Part shown: piece by piece, positions 47,301 through 62,170 of the stretch
Position numbering within the stretch: the stretch's first letter is position 1
Layout: each line of letters opens with the position of its first letter
Assembly (NCBI GenBank): GCA_023525715.1
Contig: CM042011.1
Coordinates: 64,712,354 to 64,776,353 of the forward strand
DNA from: Cichorium intybus
Taxonomy: Eukaryota; Streptophyta; Magnoliopsida; Asterales; Asteraceae
Direction of reading: 5' to 3'
DNA: 64,000 nt
Notes under the pieces: generated by a model
Told to the model about the DNA's origin: nothing
The model's database searches: none
Seen by the model: the letters and a program-made list of their open reading frames with translations, nothing else
Position numbers and translations under genes: made by a program

Positions 47301-48917
47301 TTGAACATGAGACAGAGCACATAGCTAGAGCTGATCAGTGACTATGATTGCAACATTGTATACCATCCAGGTAAAGTAAATGTAGTAGCAGATGCATTGA
47401 GTAGAAAAGTTCCTGAGAAAAGAATCAAGGCAAGATCGATGCGTATAAAGCTAGTGTCCAGCATTATAGAGCAGATTAAAGCAGCTCAGCAGAAAGTTGA
47501 AGAAAGTGGAGACTTAAAAGCTGAGAAACTAGGAAAAGACATGCAGTTTGAAACCAACAGTAAAGGGTTGAAGACTTTCAGGAACCGAATTTTGGTACCA
47601 AAAGCAGGAGGATTGAGAAAGATGATTTTAGAAGAGTCGCATAAGTCAAAGTATTCCATACATCCAGGGAGTACCAAGACTTATCAAGATCTGAGAAGAC
47701 AGTACTGGTGGCCTGGAATGAAGAAGAGGATAGCTAAGTACATCTCCAAGTGTGTCATTTGTGCACAAGTCAAGACGGAACATCAGGTCCCGCATGGAGA
47801 TGCTCAGTCATTGCACATTCCAGTCGGAAAGTGGGAAGATGTAACCATGGACTTTATTGTCGGGTTACCGAGAACGAGAAGAGGATGTGATAGTATATGG
47901 GTCATAGTGGACCGGTTGACCAAGAGTGCACTATTTCTAGCCATAAAAGAAACTACTCCATTAGAGAAGTTAGCCCAGTTGTATATAGATGAAGTGTTAA
48001 GAAGATATGGTGCACCATTGTCCATCATGTCAGACAGAGACCCCAGATTTACCTCTAACTTTTGGAGAGCTTTACAAGAGAAAATGGGGACGAAAATTCA
48101 GCTAAGTATAGTGTATCATCCACAAACGGATGGTCAGAGTGAACGAACGATTCAGACAGTAGAAGACATGCTACGATCATGCGTGATGGATTTTGGAGGC
48201 AGTTGGGATGAACACCTGCCCTTAGTGGAGTTTGCATACAACAACAGCTACCATTCTAGCATTAAAATGCCACCCTTTGAGGCATTGTATAGTAGAAAGT
48301 GTAGAACTCCTTTATGCTGGCTGGAGGCTGGTGAGACTAAGTTGATAGGACCAGAAATTGTTAGAGTGACCAATGAGAAGATTGGAGTGATTCAGGCTAA
48401 CATGAAAGCAGCACAAGACCGACAGAAGAGTTACTCCAATTTAAAGAAAAGACCGTATGATTTACAAGAAGGTGATTTAGTGATGATAAAAGTGTCACCG
48501 TGGAAGGGTGTAGTCAGATTTGGCAAGAGAGGAAAGTTGAGTCCAAGATACATTGGACCTTTTAGAATCCTAAAGAGAGTTGGGTTACAGGCGTTCAAGC
48601 TGGAGTTACCACCAGAACTCAGTTGAATACATGATACCTTTCATGTATGCTACCTAAAGAAGTACTTTGGAAAAGAAGAGTTAGTGATACCATATACAGA
48701 CTTGAGGGTGGAGACTCCTAACAGACTGATTGAAGAACTTGAGGCGATTTTGGAAATGCATAATAAGAAGCTAAGAAACAAGGAGATTGACTTAGTACTA
48801 GTCAAGTGGAAACACCCGTTGGGGTGGAACCTAACTTGGGAGACGATGGAAGAGATGAAGAGAAGATATCCAGATTTCACAGATTATGAAAAGATTCCGA
48901 GGATGGAATCCGTTTAA
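44361..48917 (+). pseudogene. Gypsy gag-pol polyprotein with chromodomain, four in-frame stops
   Basis: A single frame of 1519 codons, starting MEGGRQTPSADRG, with no frameshift. Stops are TAG at 44532, TAG at 46908, TAG at 47322 and TGA at 48624. Domains by residue: gag (KPPEYHGNF about 110, then VWW); three zinc knuckles about 313-370 (CEKCGREHSDEC, CFNCGGFGHKMKDC, CYSCHQIGHYSSNC); protease FDSGSTYSF about 422; RT with FIDDILVYS about 757; RNase H with YSDASHRGLG about 903 and TDHKSLQYV; integrase zinc finger HKSKYSIHPG...CVICAQVK about 1093-1137; core DRDPRF about 1224 and YHPQTDGQSE; chromodomain-like end VKWKHPLGWNLTWETMEEM about 1475-1495. Chromodomains are thought to direct integration to particular chromatin. 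Confidence 0.95.
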
Positions 48918-48927
48918 GGAGGGGTGA
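48916..48927 (+). other. Polypurine tract
   Basis: AAGGAGGGGTGA just before the 3' LTR, the plus-strand primer of reverse transcription. One pyrimidine interrupts it. Confidence 0.75.
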
Positions 48928-48928
48928 C

Positions 48929-51633
48929 TGTAAGAACCCGCAAAAGTTGTAAAAGGGTAAAACAGTCCTTTTACACGTTATAAGATTATTATGTAAAATA
49001 GTGTATATTTGTGAAATAATAATATAAGAAATAAAAGTCTATGTGAAATTTGGAGTTTTAACACGTGAATAGTGGAATTTGGCCAAAAAGGGCAAAATGG
49101 TCACTTGACATGAAAATGACCATTTTGTTAAGAAATTTCAGTAAGGAGCTAAGTTAGTAATTATTAGAACTTTATTTGCAAGGTTATGGGTCTTAGGACC
49201 ATTTTTGTGAAGAAAGTGGAAGGCTAAGGGTTAAAGTGTAAATATTTTTATAAAAACTAAATATAAATAAGAGAGTTAATCAACTCTCATTCTCCAGAAC
49301 ATCATAGAAGAATCGGGAGAGAACGAGAGAGAGCTAGAGAGGAGCACGGGAAGTTCAAGCATCTTTGCAAGGAAATCAAGAAACAACATTGGAATTAGTG
49401 ATTCCAAGCTTCAAGAGGTAAGGTTTTCAAGCTCTAAGCTCCTAATTCGTGATCGGGAATCAAGCTTTGATTTCTGATTTTCCAGAAATCATGGTTCCAA
49501 TATAATCATCCAGTTCATCTTGCTCAAAATCACCACAAAAGCATGTTCTAGCCATGGAATATGTGAAAAATTAAGAAAATGGGGATTTTGCTCAAGAACC
49601 CTAATTCATGGGTTTGTAAGATCAAAGCTAGTTTTTATGGTTTTCTTAAGTCCAAATGATCACTTAGGATGTATTAAGACACTCCTAAGTGGTTAATTTC
49701 AGAAATTTGAATTTTTAGTGAAAATTATCAAAAACGGGTTTTCAAGGAATTGGAATTGGAATCAGTGATTCCATGGCTTAAAACCTGATGTAAAGTGAAG
49801 GTTTTAGTCATGGAATGATAGTAAAACGATTAAGCTAAGTATTAAGCACTTAATAGGACAGAATAGAGGTCTGCAGCTCAAAAATCGGACTAAGAATTGG
49901 ATCTGCAGCAAGGGCATGAGTCGTGCCTTTTTACACTAGCATTGGCACGAGTCGTGCTCCACTGTAGAGCCAAGAAAAGGCATTCTACTCTTGGCACGAG
50001 TCGTGCTTCCCTTAGCACATAAAGAGCACGAATCGTGCTCTTGTTGGGCAGCAATCTGTCCAAATTTTAAGATATGAACTCGATGCTAGGTTTGTCCGTT
50101 TGGTCTGTAATTCATACCATAGCCTTAAAATGGTATGAAATCAAATGGAAAATTGTTAAATTCATAAAACGACCTCGCGGAAAAATCACTGTAGCGGCAG
50201 TGGCTAAATCTCAAGTTAATGTCAAAACTTGATTTTTGGGATTTGAGCTAGACTTGTCCGATTAACTCCAAATTTGAAACATAAGTCTAATATGGCCTAA
50301 GACTTCATGGAAAAGTGTCGGAATTGAAATACGACCTCCCAAGAGTACTGTAGCAAAATACGCGTATCTCGGGAAAAAATTGTAAAATTAGTAATTAAAG
50401 GTTATACATTTGTATGGCCTGTAGTTATGTCATATGAGACTCTTAAGTCATAGAGTCAAATGTAGTATGTATTAATTGAGTAAATAAATATGATACTTGT
50501 ATAGGTGGTGCTTCAAATATCATTGAGCACGGGAAAGGAAAAGGAGTACGTGAAGCTTAGTGAATCCTAGCAGAATCAAGGTGAGTTTTATGAGTATTTT
50601 TCTAGTACATAGCAAAATGATCTTATTAGAAAACGAGATTTCCAAATATTTTTAGATATTAAAGTTTGGAAACAGTTTTGAAAGTAGCTCTAAGAGCTAA
50701 ATGTTTAAAAGAGATTTTAAAGAAGTTCAGTTTTTAAAGAAGAATAGTTTGAAAAGTTTTGAAATAAGCTCTATATAAGAGCTAGAGATGTTGAAGCTAG
50801 TTTTGAAAGTATTTTTGATTATGAGTTTAAAAGTTTATAAGTTTGAGTTTATTATAAATTGTGTCCCATTTGACCAATTTGAGATGAAATGAAGAAAGTA
50901 ATGAGACAAGAACTAAAGCTAAGAAAGTAATAAGAGTCTGTTGTCCGGACTAGGATCACCCACATAATCGGGAGATTTGAAGACACTACTGGGGTGGTAC
51001 CTCCCGTCGCGAAGTAGTTGTCTAGCTTAACATACCGTTTGTGTTTGGATCTGTTCCAAGTCACGAAGGGGAGACAGAGATAGCATAACCTTGCGGATGG
51101 ATCCATTCTGTCCCGCGAGTGGAGTTAGTAGAATGAATTAAAATAAACTAATTCATGAGTTTCAGTTGGTCACAAGAAAATGAGAAAGAAAACAGTTTTT
51201 AAGAAAGAAAGCAGTTTTTAAAGAAAGAAATCAGTTTTAAGGAAGAAAACAGTTTTAAGAAAAGAAATAGTTTTTCAGAAAGAAAGTATTTTGAGATTTA
51301 TTATGAAAATAAATTCTAAGCAGTTTACTTGTTATTATTTTACGTTTTGAGCAGAAAAGTTTTGGGTCTAAACCCATATTACTCACGAGGCTTTATGTCT
51401 CACGTACTATTTTTTTAAATGCTATGTACTTAGGTGAAAGGAACAGGAGTTGAAGTTGGGACCAATGTATAATACAGTAAGTTTAAATTATGGTGTTCTG
51501 TATTGAGTCTGTAATACCCCTTCAGAATAAGTTTGTAAAAAAAAAATTTAAGTGACTACTTCATAGTCACGAGTTGTAAAATATGTTTGTAATGTAAACT
51601 GTATTTAATATGATTTGAGAAAGGGGTGTTACA
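48929..51633 (+). repeat. 3' LTR of the full-length Gypsy element
   Basis: 2705 bases, almost identical to the 5' LTR. TATAAATA lies at 49262-49269. Near 42236 the 5' LTR has one more GGAATT unit than the 3' LTR near 49748. Confidence 0.95.
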
Positions 51634-51638
51634 GGGAG

Positions 51639-53489
<1,851 letters not shown>

Positions 53490-54360
53490 GGAACAAGGAC
53501 CAACAAGGCAGAGTTTTTGGTATAGGAAAAAGCAAATCAAGGAAAAAAGGAAATTCAAAAGGAAGAAAAGACATCACCTGCTGGAACTGCAAAAGAAAGT
53601 GGTTAATTTAAAACCAGTGCTCGAGACCTTTCGCATATAAAGCGAGGAAAGAGCTGAACATGGTAGAAGACTATGGTGACACAATTATTTTCTACATAGA
53701 GAGTTCCGTTGTGTCTTAGATAATGGACTCGGGTGCCTCGTTTAATGCAAGCCATTATCGGGACATACTGTAGAACTTCAGGCATAACAATCGCAAGGTC
53801 CTACTTGTGGACGATTACAGCCTGAATATCACCGGAATGAGGGATGTTGTCCTCCGGGCAAGCTTAGCCACGAAGTGGACTTTGAAGAATACCAAGTTCA
53901 TTCAGGGGTTGATATCGGTAGGGTAGTTGGGCGATGAGCAACATCACATCGAGTTTGACAATCACTAGTAGAAGATCACAAAGGGTAACATAGTTGTCAC
54001 CAAAGGCCAAAAGAGAGGGACCTTGTATGCGGTTGAGAAATAAAGACTTCCATTTTATGGCACTAGGGACTCGATTACATGAGTTAGAAGGGGATGAATA
54101 TGTTGATATACATGGGCAAGATTATGAATATGAAGAATATCACCTCGGAATTCAATGACCCTTGTGTCCTCGGGAAACAGAAGGTCACATTTGTTAAGGT
54201 GGGACAATTTCCTATACAGGAGAAGTTGGAACTTGTTCATTCCGATATGTTTAGACCGACTTCAGTTTCTTCGACATGAGGTTCTAGGTAGTACATCACT
54301 TTCATAGACGATTCCACGAGGAAGGTAATCAAGGTTATCATCTCGGTCAAAAGTAAACCT
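53490..54360 (+). pseudogene. Decayed Copia gag-protease-integrase, first part
   Basis: Disrupted frames on the plus strand keep recognisable pieces in order: a basic segment and half a zinc knuckle (ITCWNCKRK, then a stop at 53618-53640), protease IMDSGASFNASH (about 53720), GTLYAVE before the integrase (about 54022), PCVLGKQKVTF and LELVHSDMF (about 54225), and ITFIDDSTRKV (about 54300). There are many stops. Continuation of the integrase is found 5.5 kb away at 59850, so the copy was split by later insertions. The pattern is of the TNT1/Tork-like Copia sort (inference). Confidence 0.8.
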
Positions 54361-55668
54361 TAAAACAAAAAGATACCTAGAGCAACTACGGTCAAATCCA
54401 CGAGGAGTTCATGGTCAAACTTTTTGTTGTAGAAGTCCATGAGAAAAGGATAAGACTTGCAATTGTGAAGAAAGAAGTTTAAAACGAGATTAACTAAAAA
54501 TTATCATTAAGACAAGCAAGGAACTTCCAGTTCAGTGTTCGATGACTAAGACTCACGTGTTTATATTCTCTTAAATGTCAACTTCCTTACAAAAACATAA
54601 CCAATGTCAATTACTATGCAACAAATAACTTTGGGCACACAATATGTTATTCGACTAATTGTCTTACTTTCTAAGTCTACTTGGATTAGGAAAAATAAGT
54701 GATTTACCAATTTTTGTCTTACACTTACCAATTACAAAGTTTAGCATTAAATCACAAGTTTGGAAATAATACATGTTGATTCAACCAATCGTCTTAGTTT
54801 TTAAACTATATGAATCTGAAACGATTGGTGAATGAACAAAACGCTACCAAACGCATTCAAGAAGCCTAACTTCTATTATCATTACTAAATATCATAACTC
54901 TAAGAATGAATTATAACTAAAATTTATTGGAATAAAAGTAATAATCAAAACATGTTCATAAAATCATCCTAGACATTGCCAAAAGTAACCTTAATGATTT
55001 AGCCTTCCATAATTATTGAAAAACAAACTACATTTATCAAAGTGAAAGAATCCATTGTAAAATCCATAAAAAACCTAGAAATCATAAACAAAATGATGTT
55101 TGATAATCAATAAAGCATAGAACAATGGAACCTTAAGGAGCAAGTAATCATAATTTGAACTTGATGGAAATGATGATGATCTACTCTTTGAATAATCTTC
55201 AAAAGTCGAATGATTTGCATTGGATAATCCCTCGCCTTGAATTCAGAATAGAATGGAAGAGATTCGTGTTATAAAGTAATCTCAGGAAGTTTGGAAGACT
55301 CAAAAACCCTAGGAATCCTCTGAAAATCGAGTGTGTAAACCCCCTTAAACGGCTGCCCCCGGTCCCCATTTATAATGCATCTCAATTAGAGCAAGTAATC
55401 ATAATTTGGAACTTAATGGAAATGATGATGATCTACTGGTTGAATAATTTCACAAGTCGAATGATTATGCATTGGATAATCCGTCGCCTTGAATTCAAAA
55501 TAGAACGGAAGAGATTAATGTTATAAAGTAATTTCAGGAAGTTTGGAAGACTCAAAAACCCTAGGAATCCTCTAAAAATCGAGTGTGTGAACCCCCCGAA
55601 ACGGCTGCCCCTGGTTCCCTTTATACTGCATCTCAATTAGGGCACTTTTAATGGACATGGGATGTCAA
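54361..55668. repeat. Inserted non-coding sequence with a 250-base tandem duplication
   Basis: This is the left part of the insertion in the Copia integrase. Two consecutive related units of about 250 bases (about 55138-55389 and 55390-55640) share GGAAATGATGATGATCTACT, GGAAGTTTGGAAGACTCAAA and ACGGCTGCCCC. No open frame of interest. It could be part of an LTR or other non-coding repeat, but no ends were identified. Confidence 0.6.
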
Positions 55669-56610
55669 CACTACAAGAAAACAGCGAGTTAGCAACGGAC
55701 AAATTCCGTTGCTAAATCTTGAAATTCTGTTGCTAAACGGGTTTTGCAACAGAAATTGTTACGGAACTGTTCCGTTACAATAAATCCCGTAGCGAATGAG
55801 TTTGCTACGAACTTTTATTTCCGTAGCAAGTTTTCTACGGACTGATTTCGTAGCGCATGTATTCCGTAGCGAATTCCGTAAGTGGACTCTGTAGCGATTT
55901 CCGTAGCCGTTTGTCCGTAGCGAATTCCATGGTTCTTTTTCCGTTGCTACTTCTGTAGCGGGTTTCGATGCAAATTCCATTGCAATAATTTTGTTACAAA
56001 TTCCATAGTCAAGCATCCATAAGTAAAATCTCTAACAATAATTTTATAGCAAAGGTGGTCCAAAAAGCAATCCAACTCGGTGGAAATCAAACCAAATCAA
56101 AATAACTCGGTCCACAGGTGGTCCAAATCAGACGAAGCAAATTTGACCCACTCGATCAAATAGGCCAAAGCCAAAGTTTTTTCCCTCCGTTTACACATTA
56201 CACAACACACACAAACACATTACACAACACGCATATTGCTTACATATTACACAAACACGACTTATCCTTTTTTTAAGCACACACAAACTGTTTCCACAAC
56301 CCACACATTTGACATTACATTACCTATTTTTTTAGAGTACACACGACACAACACAAACATCAGATATCGTAATGATTTTCACCTTTTAAATAGATTAAAT
56401 GCAACACTTAATTCAAACTTTAAATTGAAATGGTTAAAAAGTTAACAATTATATGTATATTTAAATTATTACAACTTGCAATTACGTAAATCTCGTTTGT
56501 ATTTTTTAATTCCGTTTTTAATGATATGCTTGAAAGTAAATCACATGATTGATAATTACGTTCCATCTTATATTCGACCACAATTATGAAGATAATTAGT
56601 CTACGATACA

Positions 56611-56614
<4 letters not shown>

Positions 56615-56696
<82 letters not shown>
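56615..56696. repeat. (TA)n tract, left of nested TIR element
   Basis: About 41 TA units. Together with the tract at 58156-58260 it brackets the nested element, as if a single TA tract had been split. Confidence 0.92.
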
Positions 56697-56699
<3 letters not shown>

Positions 56700-58152
56700 A
56701 GAATTTCGTTTATGTCCTTATAAACCTTTATAATTACGTATATATCATTATAAAATCTATAAATTAACATATATACCCAAACATTTAACTTAATGATAAT
56801 TAAACTTTTTAAAAAATTAAAAAACTTATGTTTAATTGATTTTTATTATTAAAAAACTAAATAATTTAAAACAAGATCATATTACCCTTCTCCCCAATGT
56901 CAAACATATAGATACAACCACATGTTTTGAAACAGCCATCGATTCAACATAGGGCGATTCCCATCAATGATCGAAGAATCATATCCTAATCATGATTTCC
57001 TCCTGATCACGACTCCTTTTGCGGAAATTATTATTGCATACCCTTCTCCCCAATGTCAAACATATAGATACAACCATATTACGTCTTGATGGCATCAATG
57101 ATCGAAGAGTTTGGGTCTTCCTGATCAAATCCAAAATCATACACGATCGATTGAACATAGGGTGATTCCCAATTCCAAAACCTGCTTCTAATATGTCCCC
57201 GCCTTTTGCTGTTACATCTGCCTTCGATCATCCTAAACTCGATTCTAAATTCCTCATTTTTTCTTCGATCACTGTTAATGAGAAATTATGGGGGTTGTTT
57301 CCTGAAACATAACCATATTAGCCTTCTCCCCAAATGTCAAACATGTGGATACCAACGCACGTTTTGAATCAGCCATCTATACCAAGCACATGTCTGGATG
57401 TCATCATCGATTGAATAGTCTGGAACTTCCTAATGAAGTCCAAAATCGGAAAACTGAAATGGATCTGAGGGCGATCGAAAATTTAAATTCGACTATAAAT
57501 TCCTCATTTTTTTGTTGTTATATCTGCAATCGATATTGTTAAATGGAATTTTGGGGGTTGTAAATTGATACATGCAAGGTGTCGACTGTTAGAAATTCGT
57601 TTATATCTACCATCAATCAATATGTCATATGCTACTGTTAATGGAATTGCTAATAAACTTGTATTGCAATTCGTGTCTGCAATTGTAATGGAATTGTAAT
57701 GCTACTGTTAATGGAATTGTCAAGTCGAAGAAGTCCTGGTGGTTTGGCTAAAGATGGTTGCTATTATAGGTACATTGTTGTTAATTAGAGGAATTAAATG
57801 CAGGTCTGTTACAGGAGACGAAGAACATTATGTGTAGCAATCTACATCCAGTCGACAATCACCACAGATCGAGTATGCAATAACAATTGCCGCAAAATGA
57901 GTCGGGATCAGGAGGAAATCGTGATTAGGATATGATTATGGGAAGGATTGTATAAGGTTATTCTAGTAATTTAATTACAATCTGATTTAATAAGAGTTTT
58001 TTAATTTTTAAAAAGATTAATTATTATTAAATTAAATGGTTGGATATATATGTGAGTTTATAACTTTTATAATGATATATATGTAAATTGAAATTTTATA
58101 AGGATATATACGTAATTATAAATGTTTATAAGGATATAAATGAAATTCTCCC
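56697..58152. mobile_element. Nested TIR element (MULE-like), non-autonomous, inside the CACTA element
   Basis: The left end GGGAGAATTTCGTTTATGTC and the right end read inversely, GGGAGAATTTCATTTATATC, match. The similarity continues, with gaps, for some 300 bases: for example ATCCTAATCATGATTTCCTC near 56982 against its inverse near 57930. The interior holds three related direct segments of the CCTTCTCCCCAATGTCAAAC type at about 56885, 57042 and 57322. No transposase. Target duplication cannot be defined in the surrounding TA repeats. Confidence 0.8.
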
Positions 58153-58263
<111 letters not shown>

Positions 58264-59195
58264 CCAATCCGAGTACTCCCCGAGTAACCTGAATACTCGC
58301 TACTCCCAGTCTGCCGAACGAGTACCGAATATCGAGTTCCACAACATTGGTAAGATCCGTTGTCAAGCTTCCGTAGTAAGATCCGTAGGTATAATTCCGT
58401 AGCAAAACTTGTAGCACATTTTTGTTACGAAGAAATTTACGAAACAATTTACAAAAATAAATATAATCTCCAATTATTTGGTACCAATATCTAAAAACAC
58501 AAATACGTACAACAAATTTCTTTAGGTTATTAGCTACGAAACAAAATTTCGTAGCATACTAGTTTCGTAACAAAATTCCGTTGCTAAATCCCTATAAAAA
58601 TAAATTTCATAGCTATACTAGATTCGTAACAAAATTCCGTTGCTAAAGTTCTATAAAAACAAGTTCCATAGCTAAATATCTACGGAAATAAAGGACGTAA
58701 CAAAATCCATAACAAGGGTACCAACGTATATTGATTCCATTGCAAAACAACTACGGACCACAATTCCGTAGAACATTTCCGTAGCTACTTATCTATAGAA
58801 ATTCATTTCATAGCAAATCAGCTATGGAAATTAATTTCGTAGCAAAATTCCGTAGCAAAATAACAACGGATTATAATTCCGTAGCAAAATAACCACGAAT
58901 TGTATTTTCGTAGCAAAATAACCATGGATTGTATTTTCGTAGATATTTTCGTAGCTAAATAGCAACGAAAATCCAGTCTATAGCAAAATTGGCAGCAATA
59001 TAGCAACGAAATTTGATTTCGTGACAAAAACCGTAGTTATTCTTGTGTTCGCTACGGAATTTTCATTTCGTGGCAAATGTTGTAGTAAATTTGCCATGGA
59101 AAGTCATTCTATAGCATAAATCGTAGCAATTTGGCTACAGAAAGGTTTTCCGTAGCACCTTTCCGTTGCTATTTGGCTGTTTTCTTGTAGTGCAA

Positions 59196-59849
59196 GCGTC
59201 CTTGATAGCATCCTAGAAGTTGTGTAGGATGTTTGGGCGTCCTTAATGACGTTCTTTAGGCTATCTGTTGCCCTTTATTTGCATTGGAAAATGGCCAAAG
59301 ACGAACGACTTGGCATCTTTGGAGGCATCTTAGATGCCATCTAGGACTCCTATGGGGTATATGTACCCTTCAGCTTCGAAATCTGCCTAGGATGATGACT
59401 GATTTTGAAAAAGGAGTCCTAGAGGACATCCTAAACGCTTGGCGGGCGTCCTTGGGCAATGGATGTCTTCTTAGCTCTTTTTGCTGGTGAAAAAATTGTT
59501 GAACCCACTGAAAAGCAAAACGCAAAAGATGTAGGAAATTTTGTCTAGTTTCAGAAACATTTGGGTTCAAGTAAATTAGAGCTGCAGAGCTTAAGATATG
59601 ATTAAAACAATGAAGGGTGGTCAATTTGTCGGGCAACATCCTCTCATAATGACTTTGGGCAATTCGTCCCCATGCTTGTTAGCTTTATTTTGCTTATTTT
59701 TCTTGCAAGTTTAACATAATTCCTTCCTATTTAATTTCCTACACATTTGTTCAAGAATTCATCAAAGTATGGCAATTCTTGGCTAAACACGCATCAATTT
59801 AAATTTAACACAGATTATCACCTTCCCAAAATGGTTTGATCAGAAGGTG
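59196..59849. other. Right part of the insertion in the Copia integrase
   Basis: Non-coding. About 59196-59480 repeats GCGTCCTT and GCATCCTAGA-like words and includes the palindrome GGCATCTTAGATGCC (59324-59338). It may be LTR sequence of an unidentified element whose left part lies at 54361-55668, with the CACTA element inserted in it. No ends identified. Confidence 0.45.
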
Positions 59850-61505
59850 TGGGTTTATTTCCTGAAGAATAAATTTTAGGTATTCACCACCTTCAATAAG
59901 CGGAAAGCAAGTGTAGAGGTTGAGACTAACCTCAAAGTCAAATGCCTAAAGTCATATAATAGAGGCGAGTTCAGCAGCCGATAATTCTTTGAGTACTGTG
60001 CTGAGCATGGGATCAAAATGTTAAAAAACAGTCCCAGCAACACCTCAACAGAATGGAGTTGCTGAACAGATGAACAGGGCACTAAAGAAAGGGCAAAAAG
60101 CATGATATTACATGCAGGATTGCCTAAGATGTTCTTGCTCGATGTTGTTGACACAACAATCTACCTACTCAATTGAGGAACCTCTGTCGTAGTCCTTGTA
60201 GGGTTCAAGATTCTAGAATATGATGGTGATGTTGTGAGATATCCGTCGGTCACTTGAGAGTGTTCATATGCATCTCATATGTCAAGGTTAAAAGACAACG
60301 AAAAGGATACGTTAGAGGAAAAGGAGAAAGAGTGCTTCTTTATCGGGTACGTTTTTCATAGCATCTGGTACTACTTTTGGTATATCAAAAATCATATTTT
60401 CATCAGAAGTCAGGATGTGACATTTAATGAAGGTGTTTTGTACAAAGGCTTTTTCACATATTCTTCTAACCAAAGTAGAAAATTTGAGAATAAGAAAGTA
60501 CAAGTGGAGGTTGATATTCCATAAAATGATATTGCAGAGCCTTTTAGTACCACAGGAGAAGGCCCCAAGACCGAAGGTAGTAGGAGTGCAGAAACATCTG
60601 GTGACACTAGAGTGAGTCAATGGGTAGTTTAGACTCTAACAATGGTTTCTCATACAAAGAAGACGAATGTACTAGTTCTGTAGCTCGAAGTATCCTTCGC
60701 TAATCCACTCGAGAAGAAGACTTCTGGTTCGGTACCCAACATGGACTTATTTGCTTCTGATTAAAAACGGAGAACAAGTGGATATTCAGGGTTAAGGAAT
60801 CCAAGTGGATATTCAGGGTTAAGGACAAAGTTGATGGAAGAAAGGGCTACAAGGCTAGATTGGTGTTTAAGGGTTTCCAACAAAATGAGGGGGTTGACTA
60901 CAATGAAATATTATCTCTGATTGTGAAAACTGAAAATGAGCACAATAAGAACAATCCTCGGTATTGTGGGTTCAGAATATTTATATCTTACACAGCTTAT
61001 CTGAAGACAGAGTTCTTGTATGGTGACCTTGATGAAGATATCTACATGACACAACCATAGGGTTTTCAAGTTGTTGGGAAGGAAAATATGTTGTGGAAGT
61101 TGAATAAAAGCCTGTATGATATGAAGAATGCTTCAAGACAGTGCCACATGATGTTTGATAGCTTCATGTGGTAGAAACGTTTACAGCCGAAGTGAAAGTC
61201 ATCACTGTTGGTACCAGAAGAAGTTCCAATCCTCATACATTATCTAATTGCTTTATGTTGATGATATGTTCGTAGCGGGATCTGACATACACGAGATCAG
61301 CAGGCTTAAAAGCTGCTGGTAAGAAAGGTTGAGATGAAGGACCTAGGCGAAGCGAAGCAGATTTTAGGAACGATCATTGTCTGAGATAGAGCTTCAGGAG
61401 TCCTAAAACTCCCTAAGGAGAAGTATATTCACAAAGTTTTAGAGAAATTCAGTATGAACGAAGAGAAGCGTAAGAGTATACCACTTGGGAGTCAAGTTGC
61501 ATTGA
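59850..61505 (+). pseudogene. Decayed Copia integrase-RT, second part
   Basis: Plus-strand pieces in order: KVWVYFLKNKF (about 59852), KASVEVETNLKVKCLKS (about 59905), FFEYCAEHGIKM, a degraded NGVAEQ-type block (about 60050), SMILHAGLPKMF, ECFFIGYVFHSI (about 60335), LVFKGFQQNEGVDYNEI (about 60858), LYGDLDEDIYMTQP, LNKSLYDMKNASRQ (about 61105), VEMKDLGEAKQILG (about 61330) and KYIHKVLEKFSM. Stops and frame changes are frequent and the YVDD region (about 61255) is scrambled. RNase H and 3' LTR are not found. It is the continuation of the fragment at 53490-54360. Confidence 0.82.
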
Positions 61506-62170
61506 AAACAATAGTGATATTTGAAATAATAATAATGATCAAAATAAAAAGTGGCAAATGATCCTTTATTAATTAATATTAAAAGTAACTATCTAAGTTG
61601 ATTAATCAAAGTAATATTGAATATAAAACCTAAATTAAATGCTAAATTAACAAAATAATTTATTACAATATATTTTTTATAATTTTTTCTAACAAATAGT
61701 TTTTTAATAAATTAAATATAATAATAGTTATTAATAAGAAAATATAAAAAATATATTATGTTTTCCTAGATAAAATAATTGATACTTGAAAGTATAATCA
61801 TGATCGAAGTTAAAAATTTGTCTAAATAAGTTCTATTAAAATTAAATAACTATAACAATAATTAATAATAATATTAAATAAAATTTATATTAATTTTTAT
61901 TAACATACAACCTTTAATAGGTATAATTGAGATGATATGATCGTAAACGATGCATATATAAATTGCTTAAACATAGTATTAATTAACAATAAAAACATAA
62001 ATATATTTTTATTTTCATATACAACTTATAAGTAGAGGCTATTGAGATGATATTTATATGTATCTATTTTACTGTATATTTAAAATAATTACAATATTTT
62101 ATAAGTATGTAATATAATAATTATAATTATTTAAAGTTAATGACAATGACGTAGTTATTAATTATATATA
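61506..62170. other. AT-rich spacer
   Basis: Very AT-rich, no coding region or repeat structure recognised. The last nine bases, TTATATATA (62162-62170), are the target duplication of the next element. Confidence 0.6.

Larger units (their letters stand above)
41407..51633 (+). mobile_element. Full-length chromovirus Gypsy retrotransposon
   Basis: LTRs 41407-44119 and 48929-51633 (about 2.7 kb each) start TGTAAGAACCCGC and end GGGGTGTTACA. They are flanked by the duplication GGGAG (41402-41406 and 51634-51638). A primer site follows the 5' LTR, a polypurine tract precedes the 3' LTR, and a complete gag-pol frame with chromodomain lies between. The LTRs differ only at scattered positions and very short indels (not counted), so insertion was fairly recent. 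The coding frame has four stop codons, so this copy is probably not autonomous. At 10.2 kb it is the largest uninterrupted element here. Confidence 0.96.
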
